Assembly: GCA_910589155.1 (NCBI GenBank)
Contig: CAJURY010000006.1
Span: 1-64,000 of the forward strand
Direction: 5' to 3'
Length of the DNA stretch: 64,000 nucleotides
DNA from: an uncultured Oscillospiraceae bacterium
GTDB taxonomy: Bacteria; Bacillota; Clostridia; Oscillospirales; Oscillospiraceae
Shown: positions 59,173 to 64,000 of the stretch, one piece after another
Layout of the letters: the number at the start of each line of letters is the position of its first letter
Numbering within the stretch: position 1 is the stretch's first letter
The notes under the pieces: generated by a model
What the model was told of the DNA's origin: nothing
Database searches by the model: none
What the model saw: the letters and a program-made list of their open reading frames with translations, nothing else
Program-made: the position numbers and the translations under genes

Positions 59173-61344
59173 ATGGAACTGGCAGCACTTTTAGCGCAGG
59201 AGCTTGGGCAAAAGGAAGCGTATGTGGCGAACGTCATAAGGCTTCTGGACGAGGGCAACACCATTCCCTTTATCGCCCGCTACCGCAAGGAAATGCACGG
59301 CGCAATGGACGATACCGCCTTGCGCAATCTGGAAACCCGCTTGCAATATCTGCGGAATTTGCAGCAGCGCAGGGAGGAAGTTCTGGCGCTGATTGAAAAT
59401 CAGGGAAAGCTAACGGCGGAGCTTTCCGACGCCATCGAAAAGGCGGCGACCCTTGCGGAAATTGAGGATCTTTACCGGCCTTACAAGCAAAAGCGCCGGA
59501 CCAGAGCAACGATTGCCAAGGAAAAGGGACTGGAGCCTCTGGCCACTGCAATTTTTGCCCAGGACGGACAAGACCCCGCTTTGTTGGCCCAGAGCTATAT
59601 CGACCCGGAAAAGGGCGTGGAAACTGTGGAGGAGGCGCTCGCCGGGGCTTCCGACATCATTGCGGAGCAGCTTTCCGACGATCCCGCTATCCGCAAGGAT
59701 TTGCGGGCTTTGATGAAGCGCAAGGCCATTCTGGTTTCCAAGGCCGCCGACCCGGAGGCCGACAGCGTGTACCGGCTGTATTATGATTTTGCCGCCCCGG
59801 TGGCAAAATTGCAGGGGCATCAGGTATTGGCATTGAACCGTGGGGAAAAGGAGGGCTTTTTGAAGCTGTCCGTGGCGCTTCCCGGCAGCGAAGGCTCCGC
59901 GCTGGTTTGCCGGAAGGCGCTGAAGCCCGGACGGCTCATCTCCGCTTTCGTGCAGGCAGCGGCGGAGGACGCTTACGACCGCCTGATCGCCCCCAGCGCC
60001 GAGCGGGAGCAGCGAAGCGACCTCACGGATGCCGCCAGCGAAGGGGCGATTCACAATTTTGCGCTGAATTTAAAGCCCCTTTTGATGCAGCCGCCGGTGA
60101 AGGGCTTTGTGACCATGGGGCTTGACCCCGGCTACCGCAACGGCTGCAAGGTGGCTGTGGTGGATGAAACCGGCAAGGTGCTGGACACCGCCGTGGTCTA
60201 TCCCACCTTCTCCCAGCGGAAAAAGGAGGAGGCCATCGGGGTTTTGGCGGGGCTGGTGCGCAAACACAACGTGCGGCACATCGCCATCGGCAACGGCACC
60301 GCTTCCAGAGAAACAGAGGCCATGACCGTGGAGCTTTTGCAGCAGTGCCCGGCGGTTAGCTACATGATTGTCAGCGAAGCGGGAGCCTCCGTATACTCCG
60401 CTTCCCCCCTGGCGGCGGAGGAATTTCCGGAATACGACGTGAATCTGCGCTCCGCCGTTTCCATTGCCCGGCGGCTGCAAGACCCTCTGGCGGAGCTGGT
60501 GAAAATCGATCCCAAGGCCATCGGCGTGGGGCAGTATCAGCACGATATGCCCCAGAAGCGGCTGGACGAGGCTCTGGGCGCGGTGGTGGAGGACTGCGTC
60601 AACGCCGTGGGCGTGGATGTAAACACCGCTTCTAAAAGCCTACTGAAGCAGGTGGCGGGGCTGACCGCCGCCACCTCTAAAAATATCGTTTTGTTCCGGG
60701 AGGAAAACGGGCCTTTTTCCAGCCGAAGCCAGCTCAAAAAGGTGCCGAAATTAGGCCCCAAGGCCTTTGAGCAGTGCGCGGGCTTTATCCGGGTGCCGGA
60801 AAGCAAGGAAATTCTGGACAACACCGGGGTGCACCCGGAATCCTACGCTGCCGCCAAGCAGCTTTTGACCCTTTTGGGCTATGAGAAAACGGATGTGGCC
60901 GCCGGGAATTTGGGCGAGCTGCAAAAAAAGGCGGAAAGCTACGGCTGGGAAAATGCGGCGGCGCAGTGCGGCGTAGGCGTGCCCACCTTGCGGGATATTG
61001 TCCGGGAGCTGCAAAAGCCGGGGCGCGACCCCCGGCAGGAGCTGCCCGCACCTATTTTGCGCCGGGATGTGCTGGAAATGAAGGACTTGAAGCCCGGCAT
61101 GGTGCTCACCGGCACGGTGCGCAACGTCATTGACTTCGGCGTGTTCGTGGACATTGGCGTGCATCAGGACGGCTTGGTGCATATTTCTCAGGTATGCAAT
61201 AAATTCATCCGCCACCCTTCCGAGGCGGTGCAGGTAGGGGACGTGGTGAAGGTCGCGGTGCTGGAAGTGGACGAAAAACGGGGACGCATCAGCCTCACCA
61301 TGAAAAATCTGCCGAAAACGGAGGAAAACACCCATGAAGGATGA
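59173..61344 (+). CDS. tex: Tex-family transcription accessory protein
   Basis: This 723-aa nucleic-acid-binding protein has the Tex order: N-terminal helical domain with TIPFIARYRKEMHGAMDD (about 30-50), a YqgF/RNase H-like domain at FVTMGLDPGYRNGCKVAVVD (about 315-440), helix-hairpin-helix motifs (about 480-560) and a C-terminal S1 domain (about 640-715, GMVLTGTVRNVIDFGVFVDI). Related to eukaryotic Spt6. ATG follows AAAGGAG. The end overlaps birA by 11 bases. Confidence 0.97.
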   Translation: MELAALLAQELGQKEAYVANVIRLLDEGNTIPFIARYRKEMHGAMDDTALRNLETRLQYLRNLQQRREEVLALIENQGKLTAELSDAIEKAATLAEIEDLYRPYKQKRRTRATIAKEKGLEPLATAIFAQDGQDPALLAQSYIDPEKGVETVEEALAGASDIIAEQLSDDPAIRKDLRALMKRKAILVSKAADPEADSVYRLYYDFAAPVAKLQGHQVLALNRGEKEGFLKLSVALPGSEGSALVCRKALKPGRLISAFVQAAAEDAYDRLIAPSAEREQRSDLTDAASEGAIHNFALNLKPLLMQPPVKGFVTMGLDPGYRNGCKVAVVDETGKVLDTAVVYPTFSQRKKEEAIGVLAGLVRKHNVRHIAIGNGTASRETEAMTVELLQQCPAVSYMIVSEAGASVYSASPLAAEEFPEYDVNLRSAVSIARRLQDPLAELVKIDPKAIGVGQYQHDMPQKRLDEALGAVVEDCVNAVGVDVNTASKSLLKQVAGLTAATSKNIVLFREENGPFSSRSQLKKVPKLGPKAFEQCAGFIRVPESKEILDNTGVHPESYAAAKQLLTLLGYEKTDVAAGNLGELQKKAESYGWENAAAQCGVGVPTLRDIVRELQKPGRDPRQELPAPILRRDVLEMKDLKPGMVLTGTVRNVIDFGVFVDIGVHQDGLVHISQVCNKFIRHPSEAVQVGDVVKVAVLEVDEKRGRISLTMKNLPKTEENTHEG

Positions 61345-62323
61345 CGTTTTGCGGCTTTTGACGGAAGCGAAGGGCTATCTATCCGGTGCGGAAATGAGCC
61401 GGAAGCTGGGGGTGACCCGCGCCGCCGTCTGGAAAGCCATCGAAGCGCTGCGGCGAGAGGGCTACGCCATTGAGTCCGGCACCAACCGGGGCTACCGGCT
61501 GGCGGAAGCCACAACCAATTTGTCCCGGCGGGAAATCCTGCGGCATCTGGAGGGCTGCCCCTGGGGCAAAGACATTCAGGTGTTGGAGGAAGTGGATTCC
61601 ACCAGCAATCAGGCCAAGCTGCAAGCGGCTGCCGGCGCGCCGGAAGGTACTGTGGTGATCGCAGATACCCAGACCGGCGGTCGGGGGCGGCTGGGGCGCA
61701 GCTTTTCCTCCCCCAAGGGCATGGGCATGTATCTTTCCGCCGTGCTGCGTCCCCATGCGGAGCCTGCCCAGCTTCTGCACCTCACCTGCGCCGTGGCGGT
61801 GGCGGTGTGCGACGCGGTGGAAAAAACCGTGGGTGTGCGCCCCGGCATCAAATGGACCAACGATCCGGTAATTGGCAACCGGAAGCTCTGCGGCATTCTC
61901 ACGGAGCTTGCCCTGGAAGCGGAGATAAACGAGGTGCAGTACGCCGTGGTGGGCATTGGTGTCAACTGCCAGCAAAGGCAAGAGGATTTTGACGAAGCCA
62001 TCCGGGACGTGGCCTGCTCTCTGGCAATGGCAACCGGAAAGCCCGTTGACCGCAATTTGCTCACGGCCAACTGCATCCGGGAACTGGAGGTTCTTTCCCG
62101 CAATTATCTCGCGGAAAAGGCTCGCTATATGGCGCAGTACCGGAAAGACTGCGTGACTGTGGGCAAGCAGATACAGGTCGTTCGAGGGGAAAACGTTCGC
62201 CGGGGCTTTGCTCTCAATGTAGACGACGACGGCGGGCTGCTTGTCGCCTTCGAGGATGGAAAAACCGAGACAGTCAGCGCCGGAGAAGTCAGCGTCCGGG
62301 GCATGTACGGCTACGCAGAATAA
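61334..62323 (+). CDS. birA: Biotin-protein ligase/biotin operon repressor BirA
   Basis: This 329-aa class II biotin ligase has an N-terminal winged helix (about 1-60, LGVTRAAVWKAIEALRREGY) and a ligase domain with GRGRLGRSF (biotinyl-AMP loop), KWTNDPVI and a GIGVNC segment, then a C-terminal SH3-like cap. It attaches biotin to carboxylases and can repress biotin genes. The lysine of the usual KWPNDV motif is kept although proline is threonine. It overlaps tex; a nitroreductase follows 11 bases later. Confidence 0.94.
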   Translation: MKDDVLRLLTEAKGYLSGAEMSRKLGVTRAAVWKAIEALRREGYAIESGTNRGYRLAEATTNLSRREILRHLEGCPWGKDIQVLEEVDSTSNQAKLQAAAGAPEGTVVIADTQTGGRGRLGRSFSSPKGMGMYLSAVLRPHAEPAQLLHLTCAVAVAVCDAVEKTVGVRPGIKWTNDPVIGNRKLCGILTELALEAEINEVQYAVVGIGVNCQQRQEDFDEAIRDVACSLAMATGKPVDRNLLTANCIRELEVLSRNYLAEKARYMAQYRKDCVTVGKQIQVVRGENVRRGFALNVDDDGGLLVAFEDGKTETVSAGEVSVRGMYGYAE

Positions 62324-62334
62324 GGAGAACGCAA

Positions 62335-62856
62335 ATGAACGCAGTAATAGAAGCCATGGCGCAGCGTCGAAGCTGCAAAAAATATCTGCCTAAGCCGGTT
62401 CCCATGGAACTGCTGGAAGAAATCGCTCAGGCGGGTACCTACGCACCCAACGGCATGGGCAGGCAGTCCGGCAAAATCGTGATTTTAACAGACCCGGAAG
62501 AAATTGCCGCCATAGAAGCCGTGAACGCCGGTATTTTAGGCAATCCTGCCGGGCACCCGTTTTATGGCGCTCCCGCCGTTCTGGTAGTCCTTGCCAATCA
62601 AGCAATTCCAACCTGGGTGGAGGACGGTTCTCTGGTCATGGGAAATTTACTTTTGGCGGCGCACAGCCTGGGACTTGGCGCGTGCTGGATCCACCGGGCA
62701 CGGGAGACCTTTGCGCTGCCGGAAGGAAAAGCGCTGCTGGAGAAATGGGGCGTTGGCGGCTGCTATGCCGGCGTGGGACACTGTGTTGTGGGGTACCCGG
62801 ATGGAAACCCCCGGGAAGCTGCCCCACGAAAATCAGATTTTGTGGTAAAACCGTAA
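62335..62856 (+). CDS. Nitroreductase-family flavoprotein
   Basis: This 173-aa protein fits the FMN-dependent nitroreductase fold: RRSCKKYLPKPVPMELLEEI at the start with the phosphate-binding arginines, AGTYAPNGMGRQSGKIVIL in the middle and LLAAHSLGLGACWIHRA near the end. The substrate is unknown. ATG follows AAGGAGAA. It is third in tex-birA-nitroreductase. Confidence 0.9.
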   Translation: MNAVIEAMAQRRSCKKYLPKPVPMELLEEIAQAGTYAPNGMGRQSGKIVILTDPEEIAAIEAVNAGILGNPAGHPFYGAPAVLVVLANQAIPTWVEDGSLVMGNLLLAAHSLGLGACWIHRARETFALPEGKALLEKWGVGGCYAGVGHCVVGYPDGNPREAAPRKSDFVVKP

Positions 62857-62863
62857 AAATGTG

Positions 62864-62892
62864 TTGCAATACCTTGGGAAATTGGGTATACT
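62864..62892 (+). promoter_or_regulatory. Promoter of the acidic membrane protein gene
   Basis: -35 TTGCAA (62864-62869), 17-base spacer, -10 TATACT (62887-62892), 38 bases before the ATG. Confidence 0.6.
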
Positions 62893-62929
62893 TTCAGTAG
62901 AATTTCAAAAAAACTGTGGAGGGATTTTT

Positions 62930-63253
62930 ATGAAGAACATTTGGAAAATAGCGGTTGCCGTGGTTGCCGCCGCCGCTGCGGTTTTGGCTCTGGTGAAGTA
63001 CTGGGACAAGATCAACGCGAAAATGCAGTGTATCAAAAAGGGCGGCTGCAAGTGCGGCGACGAGGATCTATGCTGCTGCGATATGCCGGAAACCGTAGAA
63101 GAAGCGGTAGAAGAAGCCGGCGAGGCGGTGGAGGACGTTGCGGAAGAAGTTGCGGAAACCGCAGGGGAAGTTGTGGAAGACGCGGTGGAAGCTGCAAAGG
63201 AATTTGCTCAGGACGTAGCGGACGCGATTACCGAGGAAGATTTCGCCGATTAA
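62930..63253 (+). CDS. Membrane-anchored acidic helical protein
   Basis: This 107-aa protein has one N-terminal hydrophobic helix (about 5-23), then a short cysteine cluster CGDEDLCCCD (about 47-56), then about 45 residues of V/E/A-rich helix (EEAVEEAGEAVEDVAEEVA) predicted to be an amphipathic or coiled helix with high negative charge. ATG at 62930 follows GGAGG. It has its own promoter and terminator. No known family; anchor plus charged helix suggests a scaffold or stress protein, which is a guess. Confidence 0.68.
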   Translation: MKNIWKIAVAVVAAAAAVLALVKYWDKINAKMQCIKKGGCKCGDEDLCCCDMPETVEEAVEEAGEAVEDVAEEVAETAGEVVEDAVEAAKEFAQDVADAITEEDFAD

Positions 63254-63260
63254 TCAATAC

Positions 63261-63296
63261 AAAGCGCCGGAACTGCTGTGTCAGTTCCGGCGCTTT
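63261..63296 (+). terminator. Terminator after the acidic protein gene
   Basis: Perfect 15-bp stem AAAGCGCCGGAACTG with its complement and a six-base loop, ending TTTG. Confidence 0.8.
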
Positions 63297-63383
63297 GTTA
63301 CGGGCGAATTCGGAAGTATCGCTCCTTTTTCTCTGATTTTTCACATAAAATCGGAGAAGTTTGTCATTTGGTGGAAATAAGAG

Positions 63384-63412
63384 TTGCAAAAACTGCTTTT
63401 TCATGCTACCAT
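63384..63412 (+). promoter_or_regulatory. Promoter of the gene at 63431
   Basis: -35 TTGCAA (63384-63389), 17-base spacer, -10 TACCAT (63407-63412), just upstream of the GAGGTGAGG ribosome site. Confidence 0.45.
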
Positions 63413-63430
63413 AAAAAAGAGGTGAGGAAA

Positions 63431-64000
63431 ATGAGAAATTTAACAATCAAACGCAGAAAAAGCGTCGTCGGCTGCGCTATGAAAATGAAGGTTTACCTGG
63501 AAGATCCCATTTCCGGGGATTTTACCATCAACGGCGTACTCTGCCGCAAGCTGGGCGACCTGAAAAACAACGAGGAAAAGACCTTCACAATCGGTTCGGA
63601 GGAAGCGCGTGTGTTTGTCATTGCGGATAGGCTCAGCAAAAACTACTGCAACGAATCTGTCCGCGTACCCGCAGGGGACGAGGACGTGCAGCTTTCCGGC
63701 AAGAACCACTTTAACCCCTTTGCAGGCAATCCCTTCTGGTTTGACGGCCCGGTGGATTTTGAGATGCTGAAAAATCGGAACAAAAGCAGAAATAAAAGCG
63801 CGGCCGTTATGGTAGCGGCGCTTTTGATTGGCGTAGCTCTTGGGCCTTTCTTTACTTTCAACTCGTTGTCTGCGAGTAGGAAAGAAGCAAAGCATTTTTC
63901 TGAAAACGGCATGGAGATTACCTTGACCCGGGAATTCAGGAAAGTACAGATGGACGGGTTTGAGGCTAGCTTTACATCGAAAAAGGCTGCTGTATTTGCC
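63431..64000 (+). CDS. Unknown membrane protein, 3' end outside window
   Basis: An open frame of 190 codons runs off the end. It starts MRNLTIKRRKSVVGCAMKMK and has a first globular part of about 115 residues with KVYLEDP and NHFNPFAGNPFWFDG, then one hydrophobic helix (about 126-143), then the start of another domain (GMEITLTREFRKVQMDGF). The ribosome site GAGGTGAGG is good. The layout suggests a single-pass protein with soluble parts on both sides; the family is not recognised. Confidence 0.7.
   Translation, partial: MRNLTIKRRKSVVGCAMKMKVYLEDPISGDFTINGVLCRKLGDLKNNEEKTFTIGSEEARVFVIADRLSKNYCNESVRVPAGDEDVQLSGKNHFNPFAGNPFWFDGPVDFEMLKNRNKSRNKSAAVMVAALLIGVALGPFFTFNSLSASRKEAKHFSENGMEITLTREFRKVQMDGFEASFTSKKAAVFA

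Overview
The window reads as chromosome of a Gram-positive anaerobe of class Clostridia, most likely an Oscillospirales/Ruminococcaceae-type gut commensal. This is inferred from gene content and style, since no 16S gene is present. The pointers are: strong AGGAGG ribosome sites with frequent TTG starts; a T-box leader; an L10 leader; a pyrophosphate-dependent phosphofructokinase beside class II aldolase; a glgB-glgC-glgD-glgA glycogen operon; a RemA/RemB-family regulator; SLH-anchored surface proteins; a small manganese catalase; and the rpmH-rnpA-yidD-yidC-jag block. Many intergenic gaps carry palindromic repeats.

Layout. 1-341: 5' part of a tRNA-Ala(GGC) on the minus strand, preceded by two further tandem copies of its promoter and 5' end. 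396-5493 (minus): recG, then minD, a methylglyoxal-synthase-like gene, a CPBP protease, a RemB-like regulator and queH. 5555-5999: a 445-bp element with 16-bp inverted ends. 6050-17879: lipoprotein, GH3 beta-glucosidase, ABC exporter, mnmG-tatD, DegV, DUF1836 regulator, rsmG and a DUF3810 membrane metalloprotease. 18642-37177: two paralogous giant secreted subtilases (2215 and 2057 aa) enclosing an XRE regulator, a Met-specific T-box with metNIQ, a small membrane protein and a Mn catalase. 37442-43926: MFS transporter, L10 leader with rplJ-rplL, a frameshifted ORF, divergent fba and pfp, and a TIGR00300-family enzyme. 43936-45800: a repeat-rich region around a DUF4236/TM2 protein. 45812-54320 (minus): tRNA-Leu(TAA), two 57-aa mini-proteins, a GH13 amylase-like enzyme and glgA-glgD-glgC-glgB. 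54820-57995: rpmH, rnpA, yidD, yidC, jag. 58307-64000: a zinc-ribbon membrane protein and XRE regulator sharing a palindromic operator, tex, birA, a nitroreductase, an acidic membrane-anchored protein and the start of an unknown gene that runs off the window.

How it fits together. The glg operon makes and branches glycogen through ADP-glucose, and the GH13 enzyme at its 3' end probably trims alpha-glucans. GH3, fba and PPi-PFK point to saccharolytic growth. The two giant subtilases share codon choice with rplJ/rplL/fba/pfp, which suggests high expression. Both carry dockerin-type calcium loops and a cohesin-like module, but only the first has SLH wall anchors, so they may form a surface protease complex. 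The metNIQ transporter is controlled by methionyl-tRNA charging through its T-box. No CRISPR array, prophage, insertion sequence, rRNA or replication origin was recognised.
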